Assembly (NCBI GenBank): GCA_963854835.1
Contig: OY978530.1
Location: 18,762,733 to 18,826,732, forward strand
Source of the DNA: Megamerina dolium
Taxonomy: Eukaryota; Arthropoda; Insecta; Diptera; Megamerinidae
Reading direction: 5' to 3'
Length of the DNA stretch: 64,000 bases
Shown here: positions 51,640-63,859 of the stretch, in pieces
How the letters are laid out: each line of letters begins with the position of its first letter
How positions within the stretch are numbered: the first letter of the stretch is position 1
Position numbers and translations under genes: made by a program
Notes under the pieces: model-generated
The model's input: only the letters and a program-made list of their open reading frames with translations
Told to the model about the DNA's origin: nothing
The model's database searches: none

Positions 51640-52640
51640 CTTTGCTCAACTTTGCTTTCAGACACGTTGAATACGATATACTACATCATTAACTTTTCTA
51701 ATTATCTCATATGGTCCATAATAATGAGTCTGTAGTTTAGTTGACAAGCTTTTCTTTCGTTGTGTATTATGAAGCATTAAGCTCTCGCTCATAGAACCAT
51801 TTTGAATTTGCTTTCAAGTCATACCTGGCCTCCATCTTGTTGTTAAACATCTGCCATATTTTTGGTATTTATCTACTTCTCTCTTTCTACTTGAGAACAA
51901 TGGTTACATTCCATTTTGCAAGGATGACGAGGTAGTGTTATCATGATGTTCTCCTATACGATGCTCGATTGTAAAGTCATAACTCTGCACCTGTTCAATC
52001 CAGCGTGCTAATTACCCTTTTGGATTTTGGAAATACTTTACCCATTACAGTATTTCCAGCAACTCTCTTCGAGTGACACAGTAGAGTCTTTCTGGCATAG
52101 ACAGAGTTTTACTACAATATACTATCACTTTTTCTTATCCATCTATGATCTGGGAGAGCACACTACCTATTCCATAGCCACCCGCATCTGTGTCCAACAC
52201 AAACTTTTGACCAAGTACTGGATACGCTAATATTGAACAAGGTCGTTCTTTCAACTGTTCGAACGCATTCTGTTGATCCTCGCCCCAAACAAATGGTTTG
52301 TTCTTTCTTGTTAACTGCTGGTGATGTTTGTAAATCCAGGAACAAATCATCTGTAACAGGTACACAAGCCTAGGAAGCTTCTCTACTCATGAAGATTTGT
52401 CGGAATAGGCCATTCTTTTACTTCTCCTCATTGGTATGTACCCATTACGTGATTACTTTACGACCAAGATACTTAACTTCTCGGCTGGAAAGCGGACACC
52501 GGACGCAATTTAAGCCCTGCGAATTGTGTATGCTCAAATACTTCTTTCAGCTTTTCCAGGTGATCGTTAAAATCATTTCCCATCACGATAATCTCATCGA
52601 GGCACACCAAGCAAGTTTTTCAGTGTAGTCCTCTTAGTAC
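51640..52640 (-). pseudogene. Ty3/gypsy pol remnant (RT to RNase H)
   Basis: Minus-strand segments in order: HLEKLKEVFEHTQFAGLKLRP (about 52560), SFLGLCTCYR (about 52380), LTRKNKPFVWGEDQQNAFEQL and LAYPVLGQKFVLDTDAGGYG with IGSVLSQ (52365-52135). This is the RT thumb and connection to RNase H of Ty3/gypsy elements; the DTDA aspartate is the first RNase H residue. There are several stops and no integrase. An LTR-like repeat follows downstream. Confidence 0.8.
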
Positions 52641-53450
52641 ACGTTCCATCAAACGTATAAGAAGACAGTTCCGCGTAATATTAGAATATGCAAAATATTT
52701 CCATAAGTACTTTTACTGTCAATCATTCCATCTACGAACTGACCATGCAGCGCGAATACAAATACATACATACATACACACGGGTGCACATAAGCTTACA
52801 TGGAATTTCGACCTTTAGACAGCTTTCAATTGCGACAGCTATGCATAATGCTTTTTATCAATATTACGTCTGCTGGAGTTCATTGTGCCTTTTTTCTTAT
52901 GCAAGCAAAAATTCCTACTTTTCGGTACAGTGAACTATAGCATGAAGAAAATAAAAAAAAGAAACGAATTTAATTGTTTACCAAATAATAATCATGCGTT
53001 CAAAAGTTAACGATGCTGCATTATTTGCCATGTACTTATATATTTGTATGTACCACATACACATCTGTACATATGTTTGTTGTATTTTGTTGAAAGTTAG
53101 CAATAAAATAGTATTTTGGAGCTACTTGAGTCAATATAGAACGAGAAATATTCAAACTGTTAAAGTGTTTATTTCTTCTTATCCCCGTTTTAACAAAGTT
53201 AACCCGGATATTACTGAAAATTTTTTTTTTTTAGATTTTAATAATTTTTTAGGGGCATACTTAATACTTGGTAAAAGAAATAGGAAAAATATTTTTTTCA
53301 AATTTTCTCTTGTGGAAACTCGGTGTCGTTTTTAAACAACGGTAGTAAAATGACCTACTATTCCGTGGGAAGAAAAGGAACGCTTTGAAAGTTGCATGTT
53401 TATATTTATTATAGTATTTATACTTATATTTTCGAATAAGTGAAGTTTGA
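52641..53450. other. No recognisable feature
   Basis: AT-rich with catacatacata-type runs and short frames. Nothing assigned. Confidence 0.45.
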
Positions 53451-53460
53451 AAAAAAAGAA

Positions 53461-54785
53461 TTATGTAGGAGTGTGATAATCTTCAAAACAATTTTTTGGA
53501 TGAAGAGTAACATCACATTTTTTACAAGTAAAATTTGCGTGTTTATGACAAAAAGCGCAACGTAATTGGTTTTGTCGATATTTTATTATGTGCCCTATAC
53601 CATCAAAACGTGAAGTCTCGTGAAAAGCTTTCGATGTACGTCCATGCTTTCGCTGATCTGCCCTCTTAAAAGTCTCCAAAATTCCGGTCGCTACACTCCG
53701 GCGGAAGTGTAGATGGTCATATTCACCATTGTTATTTTTATATAGTTGCCATGCATTGTGGAGTGTCATATCGAGACAGTGAGAAATAAGAGAAAAATAC
53801 CATTTCTTTCCTCTAATTGAAGTCCTGTAAAGGCTTATATTCTGATCAGCTCTATCAACGCCTTTTGCTGTCGAGAAAACCGTTTTATTTTGTTCACAGG
53901 ATTCACTTTTGCGTCGTTTGATGCCACTGTAACAACACTGTTATCATTCCATTTGCTTTGAATTTGTAGGAATCTCGGGGTAATTTCTGCATTTCCTTGT
54001 TTGTTGGCAAAGGGCTTTTGGATAAGCGGTTTTCCCTTATCGTTCCACTCGCCTTGAATTCTCTTTTACCTAACTCATCAATCAACGGTATCGAGGTAAA
54101 GAAATTGTCAAAAAACAAATGAAAGGGTGCCTGGGTGTTAATTTTTCGAAGAACATCAGCATATTGCAGGATTACACTGGCTCCTAATCTAAGTTTCCGA
54201 TACTGGCAGTTTGAACAGCAAAATTTCGAAAAAAGACTGCATTTCCTCATTGGTCACATTTCCTACTTTGTTTTTTTGAGTGGCGTACATATTCGTGTAT
54301 TTCACGAACATACTTATAATGTTTTCATCAAATAAACATTTAAAATAATACAAAGGAGTTTGTTTGAGTTTCGCCCCTTCCATGTCACTCCTATTATTAG
54401 TTTTGGGTTGTATGTCACGCGATGACCTATATGATTTATTTTTGGGGACAATAGTTCCGAAGGTTGTTGAAGTTGTGGGTAACAGGGAATCTGAATCCGT
54501 TCGCAGACGCTTAGCAAGTTGACTTAGCAGCAAATCATCATCTTCGCTTTCACTAGAATCATATAGAAGTTCCACTGGAGCTCGAAGCTGCGAGCCAGGT
54601 AAATTATGTAAAAAAATTTCGTTTTCTTCCCCAGAATCTTCATCTGTCACATCTGCATTACAGTTTTCAGGCGGAAAAATTGTAATAGCATCGGGTAACA
54701 GGCAGTCGTCATCTTTTTCTAATTCCTCCAAAATTTCATGCAGCTGCAGGCCGCGCTTACCTGTACGTCTAAAGCGAACAAACAA
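53461..54785 (-). pseudogene. piggyBac-like transposase, internally deleted
   Basis: The minus strand has an acidic, low-complexity N-terminal region (54785-54400; first in-frame codon TTG, so the true start is unknown). A piggyBac N-domain stretch follows, ending SFFEILLFKL (about 54200). The next frame (54250-53903) has ILQYADVLRKINTQAP, FDNFFTSIPLIDEL and KASGTIREN, conserved in piggyBac/PGBD proteins. After a frame change come KGVDRADQN and GKKWYFSLISHCLD. The end is a cysteine-rich motif (CAFCHK, CKKCDVTLHPKNC). Roughly 100 or more residues of catalytic core, including part of the DDD triad, are missing at about 54200. TTAA-flanked ends not found. Confidence 0.82.
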
Positions 54786-55300
54786 CAGTTGATTTTACTA
54801 CTGGCGTTTTAAAACAACATCAAATTCATGAGCTAATTACTCTACGACAAAACAGTTAAAACACAATGTTTGTTGTTGTTTTGTGTATTTATTATGTGCA
54901 ACAACTACAATTCATTCAATTATATCAAAAATAAATAAATTTGCTATACCATACTCACTTCACAAAAGTCATGTTAAAAAACTAATTTACTAAAATCAAA
55001 ATAGCAGACACAGCAACGATAACGTTTGATTCAAAACAATGACTGAAGATGTGTAAAACAATAGTCTCTCGCACCGCATACAGAAAATATAACGGCACTA
55101 TCAGCATATTCGCTGATGAGTCATTTTATGGCTTGTTGTTTTAATACTACAGTAGCATAATCTGGGTTAACGTGCTTGTCTTAATTTCTATATGTTACTT
55201 GGTGTTACTTCCTGGATAAACAACTTTTCTCCATTTTAACCAAGTTCAAGGGCTTATGTTATATGTTACATGTTATCTTCAATAGTCAAAACATTCTACA
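54786..55300. other. No recognisable feature
   Basis: AT-rich; may include the piggyBac leader, but no terminal repeat could be seen. Confidence 0.4.
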
Positions 55301-55304
55301 CCTT

Positions 55305-56290
55305 CTTAGCCTCAGCGTGTTCTTCCATTGACATGACCTAGCCAATTCAGCGGCTGAATTTTAATGCGCAGCTCATACAGCTCATGGTCGTACCTTATTC
55401 GATAGTCGGCACCAATGAAAATAGGTCTAAAGATTTTACGTAGGATTTTAATCTCGAAAAATCCGAACATTCTCTCATCTGAGATGTAAATTGTCCAGGC
55501 TTCGGCGCCATGTGTAAGGACAGTCATGATGAGAGAGAGTTTGGTTTTCGTTTCTCGAGAGAGGGCGCGTCTTCTCAGTTGCTTACTTAGCCCAAAGTAG
55601 CACCTGTTAGCAAGAGTGATCCTTAGGGATATTTCCAGGCTGACGTTATTAATGCTGGTTACAAGATGGACAAAGTCCTTCACTACTTCAAAAGCGTAGA
55701 TATCAACAGTGACGTGTTCTCCATGACGCCGGGACTGTTTGTTTGTTGACACTAGGTACTTTGTTCTCCCATCGTTCACTGTAAGACCCATTCGACACTC
55801 TGAGAATGCTGCGCTGGCTGCTCGCATGTTCATGCCGATTATGTCAATGTAATCGGCATACGGCAACAGCATGACACTTTTGTTGAAGATAGTACCATTG
55901 CTCGTATTATTTGCTCCACAGTAAGATTTAAGAAGTCGTACGATAACGAATCATCTTATCTAAAACCCCGTTCAATATTAAACGGCGGGGAGATGTCCTT
56001 CCCAATTTTCATTGCACAACGGGAGTTGTACAGTGTCATTCTGCAAAGACGAATTATCTTCGCAGGAATACCGAACTCAGACATTGTTGTGCAGAGGTAA
56101 TCCCTTGACGAATGATGGTGTGTGTCGATTTGTGTTTCTCTGATCTTCTCCAAGATTTGGCGCAGTGTGAAAATCTGGTCGATGGTGGATTTACCAGGTC
56201 TGAAGATACACTGATAAGGTCCAATCAGGTTGTTAAGCAGCGGCTTCAAACCTTCACACATGCTTCTCATAAAGCAACGTGTGATGCTTT
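55305..56290 (-). pseudogene. RTE-like LINE fragment, minus strand
   Basis: Frames 56270-55956 (LLNNLIGPYQCIFRPGKSTI, DQIFTLRQILEK, IGKDISPPFNIERGFR) and 55872-55312 (PYADYIDIIGMNM in place of YADD, LVSTNK, LANRCYFGLSKQLR, GAEAWTIY, WLGHV). The catalytic box reads YADY, so one Asp is lost. The palm is shortened after QIDTHH. It belongs to the same broad family as 8193-9555, but is a different copy. Its 5' end abuts a second, plus-strand copy at about 56290. Confidence 0.82.
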
Positions 56291-56299
56291 CCGGAACAA

Positions 56300-57370
56300 A
56301 TCTATGTCAAACAATTGAAACAATGCCCGTACGTCAAATCCTGGAAAAGACCCAAGAAAAACAGATCGACACACATCACCTATTCGTCGATTATAAAGCC
56401 GCTTACGACAGTCCGATAAGGGATTACCTCTACACAACTATATCTGAATTAGGTATAGCTGCAAAACTCATTCGACTCCGCAGAATGATACTGCTTAACT
56501 CTCGCTGTGCAGTGAAAATTGGGAAGGACCTCTCCCTTCCGTTTATTACCGAGCGAGGTTTCAGATAAGGTGATTCGTTATCGTGTGATTTCTTCAACCC
56601 TATTAAGGAGAAAATTATACGAGCTGCAGATTTTCAACATAATGGTACTATCTTCAACAAAAGTGTCATGCTGCTGGCGTATGCCGACGATATTGCCATA
56701 ATCGGTATGCACACGCGAGCAGTCAGTGCAGCATTCTCAGAGTAAGAAAGAGAGTCACGTCGAATGGATCTTACGCTGAACGAGGGCAAGGCGAAGTACC
56801 TAGTGTTTACAAACAAATAGTCCCGGCGTCTTGGATAACACGTCACTTTGGGCTGAGTACGCAATTGAGTAGTCGAACCCTCTCTCGAAGATCGAAAATC
56901 ACACTCTATAAGTACATCATTATTCCTGTCCTAACATATGGCGCAAAAGCCTGGACAATTTCCACCACGGATGAGAGGATGCTTGGAGTTTTCGAGAGAA
57001 AATTTCTGCACAGGATCTTTGGACCTATTGGCGTTGATGGCGGGTACCGGATGAGGTGAAACGATGAGCTGTATGAGCTGTACTCTGATATTGACATAGT
57101 CAAGCGAATCAAAATCCAGCATCTACGCTGGCTGGTTCATGTCGACCGAATGGAAGAAGACGCTCCAGCGAAGAGGGTATTTAATTCGGGACCCGCTGGA
57201 GGGGGAAGAAGAAAAGTAAGACCAAAGCTCCGTTGGAAGGACTAAGTGTTGGGTAACCTTGCGGCGCTTGGAATATCCAATTGGTGTCAGCAAGCGAAGA
57301 ACAGAGAAGAATAGCGCCGCATTAGATGTTCGGCCTAAATCGGTCATCGGTTGTTATGGCCACATAAGAA
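56300..57370 (+). pseudogene. RTE-like LINE fragment, plus strand
   Basis: Begins near 56330 with RQILEKTQEKQIDTHHLFVD, then DSPIRDYLYTTISELG, IGKDLSLPFITERGFR, a YADDIAIIG box (about 56683), a stop after SAAFSE, then TLYKYIIIPVLTYGAKAWTI and LGVFERKFLHRIFGPI, and a tail with WLVHVDRMEEDAPAKRV. The 3' end includes atggccacataagaagaaag near 57355. Stops and frame changes show decay. It is head-to-head with 55305-56290. Confidence 0.82.
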
Positions 57371-57419
57371 GAAAGAAGTAAAGATACCACGTACTTACGT
57401 ATAAGATGTAAGACTTCTC

Positions 57420-60400
57420 GTTCTCAGCTCGTGGAGCACGAGAAGCACCAACAAAGGATGTTACGTTATCAGAGAATATAGTTGCCGCACATCCACGATG
57501 GAACGAAGAAACGAGAGAATGCCGCGAGAAAAGAAAGGGTAGTCATATCACTCGTCGCCTACAAGTGTTTAGCTTTTCTGGCAAAGCCTACGAATTCGCA
57601 AACGTAACATTTCGTAATGTTACATGCGTGGCCAAGATATGACTTAATCTCAAATGGGCCGGTCAAATCTATACCGATGGTGAAGGAAGTCTTTTCGGGT
57701 GGTAATGAGGCCATAATCTGGGAATACTGGTTAGCACTATGCAAGATTCACGAACTCAAGTAATAGCTGGGTAAATCGACCAGCATATGGGAGAATAATA
57801 GGGAATCTCTCTCCGTAAGAGTACCAAGAGGCCATTCATACGCATTTGGCAGTGCACAATAAGCTTATTTCGGGTAGAAGCTATCTCCTCTGACGAGATA
57901 CTCAGAGACGTAAAACAATGCTCAATTCGTTGGGTAGCCTGAGAATTGTTAACAAATTTAAATATATATGAAATAACGCGCAATCCTCGTGGGAGAAATG
58001 AAAAACTATCCAAAATATCAGCGGATTGCAATCTCACATAGTGAGATTTTATAGTTCTCGTTTCAGTAATACCAATCAAATCATTCGGTAAAGATTTAAT
58101 CGGCCAATTGGGCCGTGGCAATTTTAACCACGATGGTCCTCGCCACCATATTCCACGACAAGCAAGTTTTTTAGCAGTAGTTCCTCGGGTTGCTATATAG
58201 GCAGGGTTGTCAGAAGAGCTGCCATGGAACCAACTTCCAAATTTCTCTATGATGGAAAAAACTCGACTCGCCACAAATGTCTACCAGTGAGATGGGGGTT
58301 TTTGTAGAATGGTCGAATCGGTCCAAGCAAACAACGTGTAAGTTGAAATGCGAAGTCGCGCTATCAAAGAATCTACCATTTAAGCCAAAAAGTTCCATCC
58401 GTGGTGACGATTGAGTCTTGACGGGGACGACACGCGATTTTGCCGCCAACAAATGGGTATAAATTTCACCCGTGGGATTCTCCATACGCATATACACTGT
58501 TGCTGCGTAAGCTTTCTCAAAAGCATAGCAAAAACCGTGAAATTACACAGTGGAGTCTGGGGAAAACTGCATAAACGGTGGACGGCGGTCAGATTTGGAT
58601 AATCTGATAAAAATTTTCTACCAACTGTAAAGAGTTAACAGCTTAGCAGTTTCATCCCAATCATCACAACATAATTTTGGGTGCCAACCATCTGGCATTT
58701 GTCGAATAACTTGGTAATTGTTGAAAGAACCTCTTATTTAGTAAAATAGGCTTTGTTCGGGAGAGGGCCTGGTGAAAAGAAGGAGTATTCGGAGCCCGTA
58801 AACTGCAACTGGGAAAACTGCATAAACGGTGGACTGCGGTCAGATTTGGATAATCTGATAAAAATTTTCTACCAACTGTAAAGAGTTAACAGCTTAGCAG
58901 TTTCATCCCAATCATCACAACATAATTTTGGGTGCCAACCATCTGGCATTTGTCGAAAAACTTGGTAATTGTTGAAAGAACCTCTTATTTAGTAAAATAG
59001 GCTTTGTTCGGGAGAGGGCCTGGTGAAAAGAAGGAGTATTCGGAACCCGTATTCCATCTTAGCTCTAGCGTTATCACAGAACTCTGGTCAGAAAAGTTCG
59101 GGAACACAAAATCCAAAAGATTATCTTCAGGGAGGTCAATGAGAACAGCTTTATAATTCTATGTCCATTTGCTTACCTAGAATCATGCTGTGTTCAACAT
59201 AGAGGCCATAATATCCGTGATAGCTTCGCTCAGCGTATGATCTCCGGCAAGTACGTCATCTACCTACATTAAGTGTTTTAAAATATCGGAAGCGATCGGA
59301 GAAACCAATTCATTCTCTTGTACTGACAGTTTATAGTTCGAAAGTCTGAAGTTCTTCATCTTGACATTTCCGGAAGCAAATTCGTTGGTATGACGTGCGC
59401 AGTGGATGCACGAAAAATTGCCAAAACATTTTCTCCATATCAGCATTAAAAACGATGCCTCCATCTGGTAGTCAGAACCATTGAATCTAATTGGAGCATA
59501 AGATCAGTACATAACACGTGATTGAGGCTTTTGCCGCTTGAGGATGATAAATCGGGAGCTGAATTCGCGTTATGAGCAATTCTCTTCATACGCCTTAAAT
59601 CGAGATATTCCGCAAGAACTTGATCGTTTTCGATCTTAAATTGTGGGGTCTTAAGTATCCGCAATTCGTTACAAAAGAACTGAGCTCACAAAGAATTGAG
59701 AGTTTCACCTAATGTTAATTCCTCGAGAAATTGCTTTCTGAAAGGCAACAACACAACAAAGCGACGTAGACTAATTTCGCTGTAGAACTTTAAATGGATG
59801 ATGGGTCGATGTGCTTGGAGTTTCGCATAATGACCAGTGATAATCCAGCCGAAAATGTCTGATTCTAATATCTGATATCGCTCGATTAAGAAAACGTCGA
59901 AGTCACTCCACTTTGGGATTTTGCGGTTATTTTTTAACGACTGTTCCCAACAACATAGAGATGTGTCGTGAATATTCGTGAAACACAAATAAACGAAATT
60001 GCAAACCAGTGAGATGTGTCAATATTCAGTAGATTCAGATTTGTGATGCTGTCATTAATCGTAAGTTGTAATCATTTTCAAATAGGGCCTGCCTCTTGAG
60101 CTACCGCCTGGAGATTGAAAAGAGATTTCAACTGTAACTTGACGAGAATGCTCTTATCTTCATATCTCTCCTCGAGATTGTCCGAAGATAGTGCGAAGCC
60201 ATCATTAATCAAGGGAGTAGACTGAATGATGCTATGCGCATGACCTCGGGTTTTCTGTTGCAAGTTGTAAAATTTTCCCACTGGCGACAGACAGACGTTA
60301 TTACGATATAACGCCATAAACAAGTCGGAAAAGCGTGGCCACGATACATAGTCGGCTGAAAAACAAGTTATGTCGCATGGGAGAGGGAGGAACTAACTCC

Positions 60401-60560
60401 CATGTTTTTTTGCAATTATTCCACAGGGTCTCGAGTTCCTTTTTCTGAATTTCCTGTGAAAAAGTGCTGTAGGTACTTTGAAACGCTTCACGTCTGAGAT
60501 TTTTCCAATATAATCGGGAATATTTTAATAAAAACTTTATTATTAGGGACAGAGGGAACA
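57420..60560 (-). pseudogene. BEL/Pao retrotransposon remnant, gag to integrase
   Basis: From 60560 downward: gag N-terminus (REAFQSTYSTFSQEIQKKEL), gag core at 60323-60078 (LFMALYRNN, LSPVGKFYNLQQKTRG, PLINDGFALSSDNLEERYEDK), gag end at 59988 (WEQSLKNN, VFLIERYQIL). It then jumps to RT sequence (SSSSGKSLNHVL, NADMEKMFWQFFVHP, about 59560-59370), then RNase H (SPRMELFGL, about 58400; SSDNPAYIATRGT, about 58210), and ends in integrase (GIDLTGPF, about 57680-57650). Many stops. It is a relative of the arm-A BEL element but keeps RT fragments that the other lost. Confidence 0.83.
58561..59050. repeat. 251-bp tandem duplication in the BEL remnant
   Basis: ggaaaactgcataaacgg occurs at 58561 and 58812; the copies run on almost identically to ggcctggtgaaaagaaggagtattcgga. 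Only a few bases differ between them. Confidence 0.92.
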
Positions 60561-60944
60561 GAAAGAGACAATGCCAAGTTCCAAAAAATACCAAATATGT
60601 AATCCAAAAAATACCAAATATATAATATATTAAACCTTTGGTATCAAGTGATGCTAACACTTATGTATGCCATTTCTCCTTTTCGGTGTTGTTTTACCTA
60701 GTAAGTTTATTTTCTGTACTCAATATTATAGAGTATATAAGAGAGAGAAAAAATAAACAAACGGGAGGTAGATTTATTAGAGAGATCTTGTTATTGCTGT
60801 TCATTATTTATCGACAGCAGGTAATCTTACTGTAGTATATGCTAAAAAATGCACACAGATCAAACAAAATGTAGAAACCAATAAAATAGAGTGAGGAGAG
60901 TTCTACTACCTTATACGGGTTGCCTTTTATATTTTTTTAAAAAG
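60561..60944. other. No recognisable feature
   Basis: AT-rich segment between the BEL remnant and the mariner remnant; could include BEL leader or LTR. Confidence 0.4.
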
Positions 60945-61480
60945 TATGAAAATGCATTTAGTTATCATCAAAAATGGGTTTATTGCCCAATCGACCCACA
61001 CGGTCGATTGCTGTTTTGTTTCGGGCTCATACGTATATATTCACGATTGATCATCTATGACGATCTCATAAACGTCTTACGAAGCATCGCTATCTAATTT
61101 TTTCATGATTCTTTGCACCAATCGACGCGAGACTCTTTTTAGCGATTGTTAAATTATACGGGATCCAACGAAAACAAATCTTTCAGGCATCTAAGTGTTT
61201 ATGCATTATCGAATGCACGGTGATGGAACTAATGCCCAAGGATGCCCAAATGCCGCATGAAGACGATCGAGGCACTGTTGAGATAATTCACTTGGAAAAT
61301 CGTAAAAAATCATAGCTTGAAAATGTTCAGGAGTTAAATCCATTTTTTAACCGAGATGAATTTTTCAAGTCACTATAAACAACACCAATAGCTTTTGTAC
61401 ATCAAAACGTTCTTAGTACGTTTACTCTAAAAAATGTCAAACTTTCCAATTGAAATGTCAGATTTCATGAAAACATACTA
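60945..61480 (-). pseudogene. Mariner transposase remnant
   Basis: ATG at 61343 on the minus strand: MDLTPEHFQAMIFYDFPSEL, then CLDRLHAAFGH, a mariner N-terminus. Broken frames then reach IVIDDQS and YEPETKQQSTVWVDW (about 61050-60990), the region around the first catalytic Asp, here reduced to IDDQS. The central part between them is shortened. A leader to about 61480 may include its terminal repeat. It is a different mariner from those at 10074 and 50850. Confidence 0.7.
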
Positions 61481-62329
61481 GAACATACTTAAAAAAAATA
61501 TAAAAGGCAAACTAAATATTCTTGCTATTATAATGGCTACAATTACGAGCAGTGATTATGAGCGAGGTAATGACTAAAATTCGATCTAATCAGCGGGTAA
61601 ATTGCTGTATGGGAAATAGATTCGCAATATCCGTGTTATGTACGCTTTATGTAGGAATACTGTGGGAGAAGAAAAACAACAAGTGGTTTGTTCCAATATA
61701 TTTATTATAATTACTTTGTGGGCCTTCAACAGAATGTGGCCTATATGTGTACATATTTCGGGACTTATATAACTATGTGTCAATATGTCCTTAGGATTTA
61801 TATGTGCGCATACATATGTGCACTTAATACGAGAGTATAAATGTAAATATATTGGAGAATGACGGGATATTCACATATACATATAGACTTATAAATAAAG
61901 CCAATTGTATATAAACGTATTGGCACGTACCTGGGCAGCAAGATATTTTTTCTACACGTTGGAGCCTATCCGGCTCGAAGGGCCATAAAATGTGGAGTTG
62001 TAGTTTAATTCACTTAGCTAGTAAGAAATCACTGCAGTTTTTAATGATAATATAAAATAAAAATGCAAAACTATTATAATATTTAAAAGTGAAAGAAAAT
62101 TGCGCGCACTGTCTGTCGTTTTAGACAGTAGCCAACATAAGAATGAAAGTAAAATAGTGACAAAAGAATACAAAAGGAGAAATGTAGAAAGAGAGAGAGA
62201 GAGAAAGCTGCAAATATCGAAAAGTAACATATTAAATTTAATGTAGGTTGCCAACCCAATGAAAATTATAATTTAAAAATTAATAAAACGACATTGCGAG
62301 ACATTCGTGTTCTGGCGTATAGAGAGACC
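61481..62329. other. No recognisable feature
   Basis: AT-rich; a (GA)n run at about 62186-62206 and a few short frames. Nothing assigned. Confidence 0.45.
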
Positions 62330-63510
62330 TTAAATCATACGATCTCGGGGGTTAAACCAATATTCCATTTCGAGAAATATACCAAATGTTTCCTTCAATA
62401 TGTCGATTATTTGACGCATTGTGTGGCATGTGGTCCCGTTCTTTTGGATAACCATATCTTCAGTCAACATTTCACTCAATTGACGCACGAAAACGCGTTC
62501 AATTTTTTTAAAGAAGTAAGGGCCAACTATTCCGCCAGTCCATAAAGAATACCAAACATTGAGTTCTTGTGGATCTAAGCAATGCCTCATAAATCTCTCG
62601 TGGATTATCTTTATTCAAAAGACGGCAAATGTGCTTATTGACATGCCCACAGAGCCCATAATGAGCTCAATCAATAATCGGAATATTCCGATAAAACAGT
62701 GGGATGACTTTCAGTTGGTTTTGTGCCCATTGACCGAATGTATGGCGTGAGTGGTGCTTATTTGGCTTGAAGTTCTAGATCAGCTTGAACCTATTAGATC
62801 ATAGGCCGAGATATTTATGTAAAATTCTTCATAAAGATAAGTCGAATTAATAACTCGGATGGACGATTATATCGTCCATAAAATGGACGTAGCGCACAGT
62901 AACACTCTTGAATTAAATCATGATTTTCATAATAAATTTGCAGACTATGCAAGCGTTGATCTGGCATTAGTCTCCTTATAATGAAATGACACACCAAGCT
63001 GAGCTGAAATAATAGGGTTCCCAGATCTGACCGATTTGTGACCATTTAATGTAAATGGGATTGTGCACGAATGTATGTTAAGTATAAAGCTGAAGCTCGG
63101 CACATATTTTTACTTTTATCATCATGTGAATGTGCTTAAAACGCCTATATTACACAGTATATGTTTATTATTGAAGATATGTTTTTATTTGAATGGTAAG
63201 CTTGAAATCCGCGATAATTTCAATCATAAAAATTACATTTGTAGTGTTAAAAGTCCTATGTAGTGAAATAGTGTTTGAAAAATAAAAAATTTAATATAAA
63301 TGCAACATTTTGATTTCAACCGTTTGAAAACCATTGCTAATGTGTAATTGCAATCAAAGTCATGTCGGGCTCACCAAAAAATTGCTAGTATTATGATTAT
63401 TATGATTTAAAATCATTTTACAAGAAACGGGGAAAGATAACTCTCTATTTAATATATTTCCAACTCAGTGACACTATATACTATATTATATTCGCTATAT
63501 AGCCCTAAAA
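62330..63510 (-). pseudogene. Tc1/mariner-superfamily transposase remnant (about DD36D family)
   Basis: Minus-strand frame 62590-62330: LDPQELNVWYSLWTGGIVGPYFFK and TTCHTMRQIIDILKETFG, the segment around the second catalytic Asp, here QKNGTT in place of QQDGAT. Upstream, degraded HYGLCGHVNKHICRLL (about 62650) matches HFSLGGYVNKQNCRIW of arm B. The region up to 63510 aligns with the leader of 50341-50830 in reverse complement (cgctatatagccctaaaa at 63492-63509). Inactive. Confidence 0.72.
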
Positions 63511-63859
63511 GGTGGTCTGGTGGTGTTTTCGCAAGGTAACGTGTCTAACTGCCTCAACCAGGTGGGGCTAGCGCAATCCTTGTTGAACTCATCGCAAGTC
63601 AGCTCACTGGCTGTCATGTAGTTTGATCTGAGCGCTATGTGATGATACCTTTATTTGTTAATGAGGGGTAGTCATATAGCTTGCTCTGCTTACTCTGTGA
63701 TGGCGCTTTCATTATTATTAATGGGGGCCCTCCATGTGGCGACCACCGGGCAACGTCTTCCTGGCATCCGCTGGGAGGCGGCTGAAGTGAGTGGCGAAAA
63801 TCTCCTCGGTTAGAGGTTGTGCGTTGGGTTTGGGACCCGCCACATAAAAAACCCCCCCA
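63511..63859 (+). other. 5' UTR of an RTE-like LINE
   Basis: Begins ggtggtctggtgg immediately after the terminal sequence of the preceding transposon remnant. GC-richer than its surroundings, with a ctccatgtgg and accaccgggcaac region. No ORF of its own that I trust. A full-length LINE starting at its promoter would begin like this. Confidence 0.6.
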
